From: Chthonomonadia bacterium
GTDB lineage: Bacteria > Armatimonadota > HRBIN16
Length of the DNA: 52,722 bases
Direction of reading: 5' to 3'
NCBI GenBank assembly: GCA_013314755.1
Contig: JABUFA010000024.1
Coordinates: forward strand, 1-52,722
Below the pieces are notes generated by a model. The model had not been told where the DNA came from. It did no database searches and saw nothing but the letters and a program-made list of their open reading frames with translations. Numbering within the stretch: the first letter of the stretch is position 1; each line of letters opens with the position of its first letter. The position numbers and the translations under genes were made by a program. Positions 25,458 through 35,481 of the stretch are shown piece after piece.

Positions 25458-26642
25458 ATGTGGCAAATAGAATATCCTCGTCGGAAGACCCGCCCCGTGC
25501 GCGTGGGCGCGATTACCATCGGCGGTGGACATCCCGTCGTCGTGCAGTCCATGATTACCGCCCCGACCAGCGACGTGGAACGCGCAGCGGAACAGGTCAT
25601 GCAGTTGTGGGACGCCGGCGCAGAGATTGTGCGGGTAACCGCTCCCAACATGAGGGAGGCGCAGTGCATCGGCGAAATCCGCAACCTGCTGGAGAAAAAA
25701 GGCTATCGCGTGCCTCTGGTGGCGGACGTTCATCATCAGGGAACCGATATTGCGGTGGAAGTGGCGCAATATGTGGATAAGGTGCGCATCAACCCGGGTC
25801 TCTTCGTCTATCGCAAACCGCGCCAGCGTGCCGAAGAGTACAGCCCCGAAGAGCACGAGCAGGAGCGACAGGCTATCGAAGAGGCGTTACTGCCCGTGAT
25901 TGAAGCTTGCAAGAAGCGGGGCATTGCCATGCGCATCGGCGTGAATCACGGCAGCCTCAGCGAGCGGATGCTGGTAACCTACGGCGACACGCCCGAAGGC
26001 ATGGTTCAGTCCGCGATGGAGTATATTGAGATTTGCGAGAAGCACGGCTACCGTGACCTCGTTATCTCGTTGAAGGCGAGTCGTGTGCCCATCATGCTGG
26101 CGGCGAACCGCCTGTTGGCGAAGCGACTGGACGAAACGGGGCGCGACTATCCCATCCACCTCGGCGTGACCGAAGCGGGAGACGGAACCTACGCTCGAAT
26201 CAAAAGCACCGCCGGCATCGCTACACTGCTGGCGGAAGGAATCGGGGATACTATTCGCGTCTCGCTGGCAGAAGACCCCATTAACGAGATACCCGTCTGC
26301 TACGACATCCTGCAATCGCTGGGACTGCGCAAAACGCAGGTGGAATACATCGCCTGCCCATCCTGCGGGCGCACCAAGTTCGACCTGCCGACCGTGTTGA
26401 ATCAGGTGCGCGAGGCAACCCGACACCTCAAAGGGCTGGACATTGCGGTGATGGGCTGTATCGTGAACGGGCCCGGCGAGATGGCAGATGCCGACTACGG
26501 CTACGTAGGCAGAGCAGCTGGCAAAATTGCCCTCTACCGCGGGCGTGAACTGGTCAAGGACAACATCCCCCAGGAGCGAGGCGTGGAGGAGCTGATCCGC
26601 CTGCTGAAACAGGATGGTAAATGGATAGACCCGCCCGGTTAG
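25458..26642 (+). CDS. ispG: 4-hydroxy-3-methylbut-2-en-1-yl diphosphate synthase (ispG/gcpE)
   Basis: This iron-sulfur enzyme performs the sixth step of the non-mevalonate isoprenoid pathway. The 394-residue protein starts [18 protein letters not shown] and has the TIM-barrel motif [11 protein letters not shown] and VADVHHQ (family form). The C-terminal cluster ligands are CPSCGR and GCIVNGPGE. The start ATG 25458 is preceded by GCAGGAG at only 3 bases, which is weak, so ATG 25425 remains possible. Its product feeds undecaprenyl phosphate, needed by the wall cluster further along. The TAG stop overlaps the alanine racemase stop by three of its bases. Confidence 0.95.
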   Translation: MWQIEYPRRKTRPVRVGAITIGGGHPVVVQSMITAPTSDVERAAEQVMQLWDAGAEIVRVTAPNMREAQCIGEIRNLLEKKGYRVPLVADVHHQGTDIAVEVAQYVDKVRINPGLFVYRKPRQRAEEYSPEEHEQERQAIEEALLPVIEACKKRGIAMRIGVNHGSLSERMLVTYGDTPEGMVQSAMEYIEICEKHGYRDLVISLKASRVPIMLAANRLLAKRLDETGRDYPIHLGVTEAGDGTYARIKSTAGIATLLAEGIGDTIRVSLAEDPINEIPVCYDILQSLGLRKTQVEYIACPSCGRTKFDLPTVLNQVREATRHLKGLDIAVMGCIVNGPGEMADADYGYVGRAAGKIALYRGRELVKDNIPQERGVEELIRLLKQDGKWIDPPG

Positions 26643-27769
26643 TCCACCAGAAACCGCTGCACTCGCGCCGACAGCAGGGTAACAACTTCATGGGGGGTGG
26701 TATCCAGCCAGCAGGCAATCTCGTTGACCGTAACCTCCTCATTCCCCTGCCCGCCGATGAGGGTCACCACATCGCCGACCTCTGCGCCCGTGTCGGTGGC
26801 ATCTATCATCATCTGGTCCATGCACACCCGCCCGATAACGGGCACACGCCTGCCGCGCAGAAGCACCTGTGCGCGATTGCCCAGTGCACGCAGATAGCCG
26901 TCGCCATAGCCGACAGGTATGGTCGCCACCAGGGTCTCCCGCGCCGCCACGAAGGTTGCGCCGTAGCCCACTGTCGTTCCCGCCGGTATCCTGCGCAGCG
27001 CCACCACCCGACTGTGCAGCGAGAGCACCGGTCGCAAGCCAAGTGAACGCGGGTCATACCCCGACGGCGCCACGCCGTAAACCAGAAGCCCACACCGAAC
27101 CATATCCGCGCTGGCTTCGGGCACGGCAAGCACGCCCGCACTGGCTGCCGAATGGCGCACGAGCGGCTTGCCCAGCTGTTGCACCACACTCTCAGCCGTC
27201 TGCTGGAATGCCTGCCACTGGTGGCGGGTCAGGTCTGCATCGGAGTCTGCGCAGGGGAAATGGGTGGCGATGCCTGTTAAGTGCACACCGGGCACTCTCT
27301 GGATAGCCATCGCGGTCTCCACTGCATCGCGGGGATGAACGCCAAAGCGGCTCATGCCTGTGTCGACCTTCAGGTGCACTTCCACACGCAGGTTGCGTTT
27401 GACCGCCTGCTCCGAGAGAGCCTGAACAAAGCGCACATCCTGTACCAGGCACACCACACGGGATTCCAGAATGCTCTCCACCTCTTCAGGGAGCACCGGG
27501 CTGAGCAGGTAAACAGGCGCGGTGACCCCCGCCGCACGCAGTTCCGCCGCTTCAGCGGTGGTGGCAACCCCAAAGGCATCACAGCCGACAGCCTGCAGTT
27601 CTGGCGCGACCAGTGCGGCACCGTGTCCATAGGCGTTCGCCTTCACCACCGCCATCAGCTTTGTACCTGCAGGAAGCCGCTCACGGAGCCACCGCACGTT
27701 GTGCACCAGCGCGGAACGGCTGAGCAGAGCAGTGGTACGAGGAGATAAGGGCAGATTGCTCCCTTCCAT
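26639..27769 (-). CDS. alr: Alanine racemase
   Basis: This PLP enzyme supplies D-alanine for the wall, matching the ddl and murF genes in the dcw cluster. The 376-residue protein has the PLP-lysine motif [15 protein letters not shown]-type segments ([15 protein letters not shown]), GYGDGYLRA and the C-terminal catalytic Tyr region [18 protein letters not shown] 27769 is 8 bases after the stop of the aldolase gene; the reading frame upstream of it runs into the aldolase gene. It is the last gene of the kinase-aldolase-racemase run and converges on ispG with overlapping stop codons. Confidence 0.96.
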   Translation of the reverse strand: MEGSNLPLSPRTTALLSRSALVHNVRWLRERLPAGTKLMAVVKANAYGHGAALVAPELQAVGCDAFGVATTAEAAELRAAGVTAPVYLLSPVLPEEVESILESRVVCLVQDVRFVQALSEQAVKRNLRVEVHLKVDTGMSRFGVHPRDAVETAMAIQRVPGVHLTGIATHFPCADSDADLTRHQWQAFQQTAESVVQQLGKPLVRHSAASAGVLAVPEASADMVRCGLLVYGVAPSGYDPRSLGLRPVLSLHSRVVALRRIPAGTTVGYGATFVAARETLVATIPVGYGDGYLRALGNRAQVLLRGRRVPVIGRVCMDQMMIDATDTGAEVGDVVTLIGGQGNEEVTVNEIACWLDTTPHEVVTLLSARVQRFLVD

Positions 27770-27777
27770 GGCGCCCT

Positions 27778-28632
27778 TTATTTCGCCGCGGGGGGCAATG
27801 CTTCCTGCCCGAGGCAGAGCCTCATCTTCTGCTTGACGAGTTCCGTAACCGCCTGCATTGCCGGAGGGAACACCTGCCGGATGTCGATGCTGTCCGATTG
27901 CTGCACCGCCGTGCGCAGTCCAGCCATGAAGGTGTCCTTGATTTCCGTTGCGAAGTTCACTTTCACAATCCCACGCCGCACCGCCTCGCGCCATTGCTCA
28001 TCGGGGATACCCGATGCTCCATGCAGAACGAGGAACGCATCCACCCGCTCGCCGATAGCCCGAAGTCGCTCCAGGTCCAGCTGGGGCGTCTGTTTATAAA
28101 ACCCGTGCGCGTTACCGATAGCTACAGCCAGCAGGTCCACGCCTGTTTCCCGCACGAAGCGTTCCGCCTGCTCCGGCGAGGTCATTTCGAACTGCTGTGC
28201 CTCTCGCTCGCCCAGCTTGGGGATGTAGCCCAGCTCCGCCTCCACCAGCACACCCCGCCCTTGCGCCAGAGCCATTACCTCGCGCGTGAGGCGCACATTG
28301 GTCTCGAAGTCCTTATCGCTGGCGTCAATCATCACCGAATCGTATCCCGCCTCAATGCAGCGGCGTACCATCCCAACGTCACGGGCATGGTCAAGATGAA
28401 GCCACGCCTGAACACCCAGCTCGTCCCTCCCGGCGCGAGCCAGCCCCACAGCGACTTTCAAGCCGAGATACTCAATCGTGGAGGGTGACGTCTGCAAGAT
28501 GACGGGTGAGCCGAGCGCGCACGCCGCACGTAGGACCGCCAGCAGAGTTTCGGCGTTGTAGAAATTTGTCGCCAGTATCGCTCTGCCGCAACGGCGATAT
28601 TCGCTCAGTGTCTCTCGCAAATCGCTTCCCAT
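27778..28632 (-). CDS. Class II aldolase, FbaA/GatY-like
   Basis: The 284-residue zinc aldolase probably splits or forms a ketose bisphosphate (fructose- or tagatose-1,6-bisphosphate). Visible metal/catalytic motifs are the HLDHARD stretch, SVMIDASD, EAELGYI, AIGNAHGFYK and LHGASGIP. Two ATGs in a row (28635, 28632) directly follow GGAGG; 28632 has the better spacing of 3, but the exact start is uncertain. It sits 8 bases after the PfkB kinase gene. Sugar substrate and direction are not decided by the sequence. Confidence 0.85.
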   Translation of the reverse strand: MGSDLRETLSEYRRCGRAILATNFYNAETLLAVLRAACALGSPVILQTSPSTIEYLGLKVAVGLARAGRDELGVQAWLHLDHARDVGMVRRCIEAGYDSVMIDASDKDFETNVRLTREVMALAQGRGVLVEAELGYIPKLGEREAQQFEMTSPEQAERFVRETGVDLLAVAIGNAHGFYKQTPQLDLERLRAIGERVDAFLVLHGASGIPDEQWREAVRRGIVKVNFATEIKDTFMAGLRTAVQQSDSIDIRQVFPPAMQAVTELVKQKMRLCLGQEALPPAAK

Positions 28633-28640
28633 CATCCTCC

Positions 28641-29579
28641 CTACACCGAAGCCAGAAACGATTCCACCTCCGACAGGGTTGGCAGACCCTCCATCGGGCC
28701 CTGCTTCGTCACCGCCAGTGCTCCGATAGCGCTGGCAAACCGAGCCGCTTCCTCGGCGGACATGCCTCGCAATAGCGCGACGACCATGCCGCCCGCAAAG
28801 GCATCCCCTGCCCCCGTCGGGTCTACCTCTATAACCGGGTAGGCAGGTATCTCCACCCTGTGTCCTTCGGTAAATACCACACACCCCTGCGCTCCCCGTT
28901 TCAGCACCACAATCGGGATGCCCCTTTCCACCAGGTTGCGACACGCCGTCTCCTCATCGGCATCGCCGGTGAGCATGGTGGCTTCCTGACTGCTGGGCAA
29001 CAGCACATCACACGCCTGCAGTATCGGCTCACACAATACGCGCACCGCTTCCACCCCAAGTATTTCAGGGCGGATGTTGGGGTCGAAGGTCACCATTCCT
29101 CCGCGCTGTTTGCATATCTGCGCCGCCCGATAACACGCCTCGCGCACGCCCTCACCGACACCGAGCGCCGAACCGGTGATGTGCACCGCCTTCACGTCGC
29201 GCAGGTAATCCTCGCGCACGTCCTCGGGGGTCAACAGCGCGGCGGCGGAATGGGGAAGATGAAACAGAAACTGGCGCGACCCGTCCGAGCGGTACGAGAC
29301 GAAGGCGATGCCCGTCGTTCGGTGCGAAACCACGCGTACGCCGCGCACGTCCACGCCGTCGCACTTCAACCGGCGCAGGACGCACCTGCCGAAAGCATCA
29401 TCACCCACCACGCCGATGAAGCCACAGGATACCCCCAGTCGCGCCACTGCGTCGATGAAAATCGCCGGAGCGCCACTGGGAAACGGTCCCACAAACTGCC
29501 CCGGCTCATCCAGCGGCTGGTCAACCGCCGGGCGCATAATCTCCACCAGCAACTCGCCCAGTGAAAGTACCTGAGGCAT
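28641..29579 (-). CDS. PfkB-family sugar kinase
   Basis: The 312-residue ribokinase-like protein has SLGELLVEIMRP at the start, the GGNPxN-like motif replaced by FPSGAPAIFIDAVARLG, FDPNIRPEIL, and the C-terminal DPTGAGDAFAGGMV (anion hole and catalytic Asp). This resembles KdgK or fructose/tagatose kinases; the following GatY-like aldolase suggests a phosphorylated ketose as shared substrate. ATG 29579 follows GAGAAGG. It is the first gene of the run and lies 10 bases after the DinB-like gene's stop codon, so it is probably cotranscribed with it. Confidence 0.82.
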   Translation of the reverse strand: MPQVLSLGELLVEIMRPAVDQPLDEPGQFVGPFPSGAPAIFIDAVARLGVSCGFIGVVGDDAFGRCVLRRLKCDGVDVRGVRVVSHRTTGIAFVSYRSDGSRQFLFHLPHSAAALLTPEDVREDYLRDVKAVHITGSALGVGEGVREACYRAAQICKQRGGMVTFDPNIRPEILGVEAVRVLCEPILQACDVLLPSSQEATMLTGDADEETACRNLVERGIPIVVLKRGAQGCVVFTEGHRVEIPAYPVIEVDPTGAGDAFAGGMVVALLRGMSAEEAARFASAIGALAVTKQGPMEGLPTLSEVESFLASV

Positions 29580-29589
29580 TTCAACCTTC

Positions 29590-30057
29590 TCAGTAGTATT
29601 CTTTGTCTCCGTACAGAAGCTGAATGTAAGCGACCTGCCCCAAATGATATGTGAGATTCCAGTAATGAAGCCATGCTGTCTGGAGCAACGTATAGGTTGC
29701 CTGCCAGGGAAGGGTAACTGTTTTGTGGAGGTCATCAGCAGGGATGTCCTGCAGCGCTCGTATCATTTCAGCGGTAGCTGTACGACAGGCACGTTCACAG
29801 GCTTCAACGGTGTCCAGATTACCGCTCTTGGCTCTTGCCTCCTCGAAAACCGCAGGGTCTGCCACTTGCGGTTGCTCGCGTAACACGGTAGCAATTGCCA
29901 AAGGAAGGATGGCATTCTCCTGCAGAATCTCCATCACAGTTCTTGCTTCTGGCGCAGGACGCCAGTTGCGCCGCGTCTCGGGCACTGCGTAGGCATACCG
30001 AAACAGCGCATCTACAGCTTCCTCTGTCATATTCTTCACCATGTCGTAGACGTTCAT
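29590..30057 (-). CDS. DinB-like putative metal-binding protein
   Basis: The 155-residue protein has the DinB/DUF664 helical pattern: a first helix ending in VPETRRNWRPAPEARTVMEILQENA (the usual His here is an Asn) and a final HYWNLTYHLGQVAYIQ motif carrying the C-terminal His residues. The replaced first ligand suggests that metal binding may be altered. GGAGGAG lies 4 bases before ATG 30057. No promoter is certain in the 225-base gap upstream (30058-30282), which has only a TTGACC on the minus strand (30122-30127) with a poor -10. Confidence 0.7.
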   Translation of the reverse strand: MNVYDMVKNMTEEAVDALFRYAYAVPETRRNWRPAPEARTVMEILQENAILPLAIATVLREQPQVADPAVFEEARAKSGNLDTVEACERACRTATAEMIRALQDIPADDLHKTVTLPWQATYTLLQTAWLHYWNLTYHLGQVAYIQLLYGDKEYY

Positions 30058-30282
30058 ATTCTCCTCCCGTCAAGCGTATATATTAACATTCAAATGGCAT
30101 ACCATAAATTGCTCTACGGTAGGTCAAGCAGTTTTCACCACAGAAAGGCTTTTTGTAGTAAACATTCCACCCCACCCCTCGTTTTCCTTCCATCGCACGA
30201 GGAAGAAGGCTTCAGGGAAACGAAGAAAGGAAATGACGGTACATGAGCACACATCACTTTCGAGAACACAGAGGAGACGACG

Positions 30283-31068
30283 ATGCAAAACACTCTGAAG
30301 AAGGCGCTGGTGCTTTCGATGTTGCCCGGCAATCTTGGCTACGTGGAACGATTCAAGCTTGCCGCAGAGGTGGGGTTTGAAGGGATAGAAGCTCCGCCAA
30401 CCAGCGACCCTGAAGAGATAAAGAAACTGCGTGCGGCATCAGAAGCAACCGGAGTGCCCATCCACTCCATCATTTACGGAGGCTGGCATGCTCCGCTCTC
30501 CAGCGGCGACCCGCGCGTGGTGGAGAGAGGCATTGCGGACGTGCAGGCGGCATTACACTGTGCGAAGGAACTGGGCGCGGATACCGTCCTGCTGGTGCCC
30601 GCCATCGTCAACGAAAGCACACGCTACGCCGACGCCTACAAACGCTCGCAGCAGAACATCCGTAAGCTGATACCCCTGGCGGAAAAGCTGAAGGTAGTCA
30701 TCGCTATAGAGAATGTGTGGAATAACTTCCTGCTCAGCCCGATCGAGTTTGCGCGGTATGTGGACGAGTTTCGCAGTCCCTTCGTCAGGGCATATTTTGA
30801 TGTGGGCAACGTGCTGGCGTTCGGCTGGTCAGAGGACTGGATACGCACCCTAGGCAAGCGCATCCACCGCATCCACCTGAAGGACTTCAAGCGAAGCAGT
30901 CGCCAGTTCGTGAACCTGCTGGAGGGTGATGTGAACTGGCGTGAGGTACGCCGTGCGCTGGACGAGGTTGGCTACAGCGGCTTTCTCACCGCCGAGCTGG
31001 GTGGTGGTGACGCAAATTACCTGAGAGACGTGGCACAGCGGATCGACCGCATCATCGCAGGCGTGTAA
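30283..31068 (+). CDS. Sugar phosphate isomerase/epimerase-like (AP endonuclease 2 fold)
   Basis: The 261-residue protein is a xylose-isomerase-like TIM barrel. Metal ligand positions are visible: IAIENVWN (Glu), RAYFDVGN (Asp), RIHLKDFKR (His) and FLTAELGGGD (Glu). Members isomerise or epimerise sugars, but substrate cannot be assigned. An AGAGGAG lies 8 bases before ATG 30283. It converges on ftsZ with a shared terminator. Confidence 0.85.
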   Translation: MQNTLKKALVLSMLPGNLGYVERFKLAAEVGFEGIEAPPTSDPEEIKKLRAASEATGVPIHSIIYGGWHAPLSSGDPRVVERGIADVQAALHCAKELGADTVLLVPAIVNESTRYADAYKRSQQNIRKLIPLAEKLKVVIAIENVWNNFLLSPIEFARYVDEFRSPFVRAYFDVGNVLAFGWSEDWIRTLGKRIHRIHLKDFKRSSRQFVNLLEGDVNWREVRRALDEVGYSGFLTAELGGGDANYLRDVAQRIDRIIAGV

Positions 31069-31074
31069 CAACAA

Positions 31075-31100
31075 GGGGCGAGGATCACACTCCTCGCCCC
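31075..31100. terminator. Bidirectional terminator between the isomerase gene and ftsZ
   Basis: A perfect 10-bp stem (31075-31084 with 31091-31100), loop TCACAC, lies between the stop codons of the convergent isomerase gene and ftsZ. No long T-run follows on either side, so efficiency is uncertain. Confidence 0.6.
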
Positions 31101-31117
31101 TGCCACAGGGAGCCGGT

Positions 31118-32266
31118 TCAGCTGCGCCGGCGCAGGAAGGTTGGAATGTCGTAGTCAGTATTGTCCACCGGTGCCTGCTGAGGCGTTCGCTCTGGTGCTG
31201 CCGGCGCGGCAGTGGTTCGTTCGGCGGGACGTGGAGGCATTCCTCCCGGTCGCTCGCCCACCGGCTCGCGCCGCAGTGCCTCCGCTCTCTGTGCCGGACG
31301 CTCCGCCAGCGAGCCCTGCGAGGATGCCGGCAGCCCCGCCGCCAGCACCGTAATTTTGACCTCGCCCTCCATCTTCGGGTCCAGCACGTGCCCGTAGATA
31401 ATATGCGCGCTTTCGAGATCACACAGGCTCTGGATGACCGCCGCCGCTTCGCTCAGCTCCTGCAGAGTCATATCGGAACCGCTGGTGATGTTGACAAGCA
31501 CACGCTGGGCGCCGTCGATGGATGTTTCCAACAGGGGACTGCTGGTGGCACGCTCCGCCGCTTCACGTGCCCGGTGCTCTCCCGAACCGGTTCCAATGCC
31601 CATCAGCGCGGGTCCCGCGTTGGACATGATGGTTTTCACGTCGGCGAAGTCGACATTGATTAAGCCCGGAATGGTAATAATGTCCGAGATGCCCTGCACG
31701 CCCTGACGCAGGATGTCGTCCGCGGCGCGGAAGGCTTCTACCAGAGTAGTGCGCTTTTCTACAACGCTGAGCAATCGCTCGTTAGGAATGACGATTAGCG
31801 TGTCCACGTGCTCGCGCAGGTTCGCGACGCCCTCTTCGGCAATCTGCATGCGGCGCGGTCCCTCGAAGTTGAAGGGTTTGGTCACCACCGCCACGGTGAG
31901 GGCGCCCATCTCCTTCGCCAGCTGCGCCACCACAGGTGCTGCCCCGGTGCCGGTACCACCGCCCATCCCTGCGGTGATGAACACCATATCCGCCCCTTCC
32001 AGCACCTTCATAATCTCGTTTTTGCTCTCTTCCGCTGCACTGCGACCAATCTGCGGGTTGCCACCTGCCCCCAGACCTCTGGTCAGATTCTCGCCCAGCT
32101 GAACCTTCTTCTCCGCTGCGGAAATCTCGAGCACCTGCACATCGGTGTTCATCGCACAGAAATCCACCCCAACCAGCCCTGCTTCGATCATCCGGTTGAC
32201 GGCGTTCGTGCCTCCACCACCGATGCCGATGACCTTAATCTGAGCATACTGTCTTACCCCAGCCAT
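31118..32266 (-). CDS. ftsZ: Cell division protein FtsZ
   Basis: This tubulin-like GTPase forms the Z-ring. The 382-residue protein has the GTP signature [29 protein letters not shown] at the N-terminus, and the T7/synergy region [15 protein letters not shown]. The linker (about 325-365) is Pro/Ala/Arg-rich. It ends in the C-terminal peptide DIPTFLRRR, which binds FtsA and other partners. The gene is last in the dcw cluster, 37 bases downstream of ftsA, with only a weak ribosome-binding site. Confidence 0.98.
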   Translation of the reverse strand: MAGVRQYAQIKVIGIGGGGTNAVNRMIEAGLVGVDFCAMNTDVQVLEISAAEKKVQLGENLTRGLGAGGNPQIGRSAAEESKNEIMKVLEGADMVFITAGMGGGTGTGAAPVVAQLAKEMGALTVAVVTKPFNFEGPRRMQIAEEGVANLREHVDTLIVIPNERLLSVVEKRTTLVEAFRAADDILRQGVQGISDIITIPGLINVDFADVKTIMSNAGPALMGIGTGSGEHRAREAAERATSSPLLETSIDGAQRVLVNITSGSDMTLQELSEAAAVIQSLCDLESAHIIYGHVLDPKMEGEVKITVLAAGLPASSQGSLAERPAQRAEALRREPVGERPGGMPPRPAERTTAAPAAPERTPQQAPVDNTDYDIPTFLRRRS

Positions 32267-32303
32267 TGGTGTTTAGCCCCCTATGTGCAATTTCTTTCGG
32301 AAA

Positions 32304-33521
32304 TTATTGCGTAAAGCGCGACAACCAGCGACGCCACGCCCCGGTTATCTTGCCCCACCAGGACCGATGGCGGCTGTCAGTGGGAACGTAGGAATGTTTC
32401 AGCCCATACAGCAAAAGCCCCACACCCGTTGCAAACACCGGGCTGTCTACCTTGTCCGCCAGTCCACCGATGTTCATCGGGCGCCCGATGCGCACAGGCA
32501 TGTCCGTCACTTCGCGCGCCAGCTCTGCCACCCCACGCATCAGGCTACCACCCCCGCTGAGCACGAGCCCACCCGGCAACATTCCTGCAGCACCCGATTT
32601 CTTAATCTCCTCGTACACCAGCTCCAGCAGTTCGCGCATGCGGGGTTCCACAATCTCGGCAAGCACCCGCGCCGGTATCTTTCGCTCCTCGCTGGCGCCC
32701 ATCGGTCGATGCGGCACCATCGCACCGTCATCGACCATCTGTATCATCGCGCAGGCATACTGCAGTTTGATGCGCTCGCTCTCTTCGGGCGGGGTGCGAA
32801 GCCCCACCGAAATATCGCTGGTCACATGGTTCCCACCAATGGGGATTACTCCCGTATAGTATATCTCACCATCGGTGAAAACCGCTACATCGGTGGTGCC
32901 GCCCCCGATGTCCGCCAGCGCAACCCCCAGGTTACGTTCGGCTTCCGTCAGCACCGCTTCGGCAGTGGCTATTGGCTCCACCACCAGTGCGCTCACCTGC
33001 AACTGTGCCCGCTGGACACATTTAGTAACGTTCTGAAGGAAGGTGCTGCTGCCATGGATGATGTGTGTCTCTACTTCGAGACGCAAGCCGCTCATCCCTT
33101 CAGGATGTCGAATGCCGTTCTGCCCGTCCACAATGTAACCCCTGGGGATGGCATGGATAATTTCGCGGTCAGGCGTCAGCACCACCGTACGCGAGCTTTC
33201 CATCACCCGCTCGACGTCCTCTCGCGAGATTTCGCGCGTGGGGGAGGTGACCGCTATCATCCCCTTCGAGTTGAGAGAACGGATATGCTCGCCAGTGATT
33301 CCGACGAACACCGACTCGACGCGCCGGCCTGCCATGTGCTCTGCCTGCTCCACAGCCTGCACAATCGACTCGGTTGTCTGGTCGATGTCCACCACCGCCC
33401 CCTTTCGGAGCCCTCTCGAAGGCACAAGCCCAACCCCGATGATGTTCACGCGCATATCGTCGGTTACATCTGCAATTAAAGCCGCGATTTTCGTTGTGCC
33501 GATGTCCAGTCCGGCAATCAT
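32304..33521 (-). CDS. ftsA: Cell division protein FtsA
   Basis: This actin-like protein ties FtsZ to the membrane. The 405-residue protein has MIAGLDIGTTKIAALIADV (phosphate 1), LADIGGGTTDVAVF (phosphate 2), GLVLSGGGSLMRGV (adenosine motif) and a C-terminal amphipathic helix WWGKITGAWRRWLSRFTQ that would insert into the membrane. ATG 33521 is preferred over TTG 33530 because AGGAG lies 9 bases before it and directly before the TTG. It lies 16 bases after the small basic protein gene. Confidence 0.97.
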   Translation of the reverse strand: MIAGLDIGTTKIAALIADVTDDMRVNIIGVGLVPSRGLRKGAVVDIDQTTESIVQAVEQAEHMAGRRVESVFVGITGEHIRSLNSKGMIAVTSPTREISREDVERVMESSRTVVLTPDREIIHAIPRGYIVDGQNGIRHPEGMSGLRLEVETHIIHGSSTFLQNVTKCVQRAQLQVSALVVEPIATAEAVLTEAERNLGVALADIGGGTTDVAVFTDGEIYYTGVIPIGGNHVTSDISVGLRTPPEESERIKLQYACAMIQMVDDGAMVPHRPMGASEERKIPARVLAEIVEPRMRELLELVYEEIKKSGAAGMLPGGLVLSGGGSLMRGVAELAREVTDMPVRIGRPMNIGGLADKVDSPVFATGVGLLLYGLKHSYVPTDSRHRSWWGKITGAWRRWLSRFTQ

Positions 33522-33537
33522 AGATGGCAACTCCTGT

Positions 33538-33906
33538 TCAGGTTCTATCCGAGTCTCGTTGTCGAGATAGATTCCACTGGGTCAGATAGTATCGGCGGAT
33601 CAGCGACAGGTTCAGGAACATCCGTCCCCCCAGCGTAACCACCGCTGCAAGAAAAAGGTCAACCCCTATCTGGTCGCCCAAGTACGCCAGCAGGGTCGCC
33701 AGCAGGGTATTGAAAATGAAGCCTGATACAAATACATCTACGTGAAACTTACCCTCAATCCCTGCACGAATTCCGCCCAGAATCGAATCCAGCCCCGATA
33801 AAGTCGCCAGGCTCAGATAAGGCGCATAGTCGCTGGGCAACTCCAGCGGCACAAAGTAAAACACCAGAAAACCGACAAGCACTGCCACAACAGGTAGCCA
33901 GTTCAT
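33538..33906 (-). CDS. sbp: Small basic protein (DUF1290)
   Basis: The 122-residue protein has an N-terminal hydrophobic pair of segments (about 5-22 and 27-45), the YLSLATLSGLDSILGGIRAG motif and two more segments. This is the DUF1290 family, which is usually found with DUF881 and the division genes of Gram-positives. Its role is unproven. It overlaps the DUF881 gene by 4 bases (ATGA) and precedes ftsA. Confidence 0.88.
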   Translation of the reverse strand: MNWLPVVAVLVGFLVFYFVPLELPSDYAPYLSLATLSGLDSILGGIRAGIEGKFHVDVFVSGFIFNTLLATLLAYLGDQIGVDLFLAAVVTLGGRMFLNLSLIRRYYLTQWNLSRQRDSDRT

Positions 33907-34700
33907 GGAGTTTTTTTCCCTTCCTCCTGCGTCGAGCTGCCGGGCGTTGCCACCACCGGCTTTGCATAGCGAAAGACCAAGCTACCGGCATACGCCGGTA
34001 TACGGATGTTATTCTTTTTAACCACCTTTACCATAGCCGGGTCTATTGCCTGAATATCTGTCAGCACCCCCTGCGGCAGGTTCAGCGCATTTGCCAGCGT
34101 CTCAGGGTCACCGATAGCGCTGATAACATACGGTGACGACAGCGCGATGCCGTTCACCTGCACCGTAGGTCCAACACAGCGGATCGCCGTGTTGGCGATG
34201 ATTCGCTGCCCGTTGATGGCTACTGCTTCGGCGCCTGCGGCGTGCAGTTCGTTGACCACCCGCTGCAGGTCCGAGTCATGAATGATATAGTTTTCAATAT
34301 CTATCGGCGAGTTTGCTGGCGGACGCTTCTTGCTGTCCTGCAGGATAACCTCAATGCCGGGTCCCTCTACCTCCGTCAACCCTGCCAAGAACTTCGCCTC
34401 CTGCAGTGACTGATTGAGCAGTTTGGTCTTTTCGGAAGCCGTCGCCATCTCGTTTTCGTACTGGGTGGTGCGCTCGCGGAGCTTGCTAATCTCCTCGTTC
34501 GCCATCTTGAGCTGCTCCTGCTGGTCGCGGTATGCCGCAGCCAGCCCCGAAAAGCGGTTTGATGGCAACGATGTCGAGCGGATGCTCTGCTGGGTTTTGA
34601 GCGAAACCGCCAGAAGCGCGCCCAGTACCAGCGCCATTACCGTCACGGGTGTTACCCAGGGATTGTTGCGAATGCTAGACAGAAACACGTTCAGGCTCAT
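33903..34700 (-). CDS. DUF881 membrane protein
   Basis: The 265-residue protein has one membrane segment near residue 15-35, then a coiled-coil (60-105) and the DUF881 domain (about 110-240) with GLTEVEGPGIEVILQD, NELHAAGAEAVAINGQRI and CVGPTVQVNGIALSSPYVISAIGD. This family is predicted to act in cell division with sbp. ATG 34700 is 1 base after the ftsQ stop (TGAGATG). The reading frame upstream of it is not used, because it would run into ftsQ. Confidence 0.88.
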   Translation of the reverse strand: MSLNVFLSSIRNNPWVTPVTVMALVLGALLAVSLKTQQSIRSTSLPSNRFSGLAAAYRDQQEQLKMANEEISKLRERTTQYENEMATASEKTKLLNQSLQEAKFLAGLTEVEGPGIEVILQDSKKRPPANSPIDIENYIIHDSDLQRVVNELHAAGAEAVAINGQRIIANTAIRCVGPTVQVNGIALSSPYVISAIGDPETLANALNLPQGVLTDIQAIDPAMVKVVKKNNIRIPAYAGSLVFRYAKPVVATPGSSTQEEGKKTP

Positions 34701-34701
34701 C

Positions 34702-35481
34702 TCACAGGATACCCCCCTTACCCCCCTGTCTTCGCTTCCAGACCGGCTTTTCCACGCAACTGACGTCAAGATACTCCGCTTGCTTGACAATTTCAGGATG
34801 CATCCACAGCTGGGCTGTGCGCATCATCTTATCGGATAGAGAGGTGCTGTCCCCTATCCTCACAGGCGGATGTCCATCTTTCATATTTAAACATAGATTG
34901 CCCTCGCGGTCAACCGTAATTTGCGCAATGGGCAGGGGATATTCGGGAAGATAGCGAATTAAAATCTCCAACCCCGCCTGCACCGACCTGTTCCGCACAA
35001 TGTGCCCAAGCACCACCGGCACAGACGTCTCCATCCGGATCACCGGCAGACCGTTCGTCCGTTCCGTCTTCCAGAAAGCCACCCCCTGCGCATCCAACCA
35101 GTAACTACCCGCAGGTGTCGCCAGCAATGCCACCGGTTGACGCTCGAACACGCGAATAGTTACCCTGCCCGGCAGGCTCCGCGCAACCACCACATCGGCA
35201 ACCGTCGGCAGTTGCTGGATCCTCTGCGCCACCCGCGCGGGCATGAAAAACAACCAGCTCCTGCCATCACCGATATGCGCCTCCTGAACTATCTGCTGGG
35301 GCGAAGTGAGAGCGATACCCTCCACGTAAACGTCCCGAATGCACAGGGCAGGACTGCGCCAGATCGCCACCAGCACCTCCACACACAGTGCCAGCGTTAA
35401 TATAAGCCGGAAAAAACCCAGTACTCCGCGTTTCGCCTGTCGCCCCGGCGGGCGTCGCACGGCGGACTTTCTCTGGCTCAT
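34702..35481 (-). CDS. ftsQ: Cell division protein FtsQ/DivIB
   Basis: The 259-residue bitopic protein has a basic N-terminus, one membrane segment (about 21-43), a POTRA domain (IRDVYVEGIALTSPQQIVQEAHI) and a FtsQ beta domain (ARSLPGRVTIRVFERQPVALL). It scaffolds FtsB/FtsL at the septum. ATG 35481 overlaps the ddl stop by 4 bases, so the genes are coupled. Confidence 0.93.
   Translation of the reverse strand: MSQRKSAVRRPPGRQAKRGVLGFFRLILTLALCVEVLVAIWRSPALCIRDVYVEGIALTSPQQIVQEAHIGDGRSWLFFMPARVAQRIQQLPTVADVVVARSLPGRVTIRVFERQPVALLATPAGSYWLDAQGVAFWKTERTNGLPVIRMETSVPVVLGHIVRNRSVQAGLEILIRYLPEYPLPIAQITVDREGNLCLNMKDGHPPVRIGDSTSLSDKMMRTAQLWMHPEIVKQAEYLDVSCVEKPVWKRRQGGKGGIL

Noticed and set aside
27770-27994. 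N-terminal extension of alanine racemase
   Set aside because: It is the out-of-frame reading of the aldolase's 3' end, so ATG 27769 is taken.
30122-30127. TTGACC as -35 of a promoter for the DinB-like gene
   Set aside because: No acceptable -10 lies 16-18 bases downstream, so it is not listed as a promoter.
32283-33479. A 398-codon plus-strand frame opposite ftsA
   Set aside because: Antisense shadow of ftsA, His- and Arg-rich with no motif.
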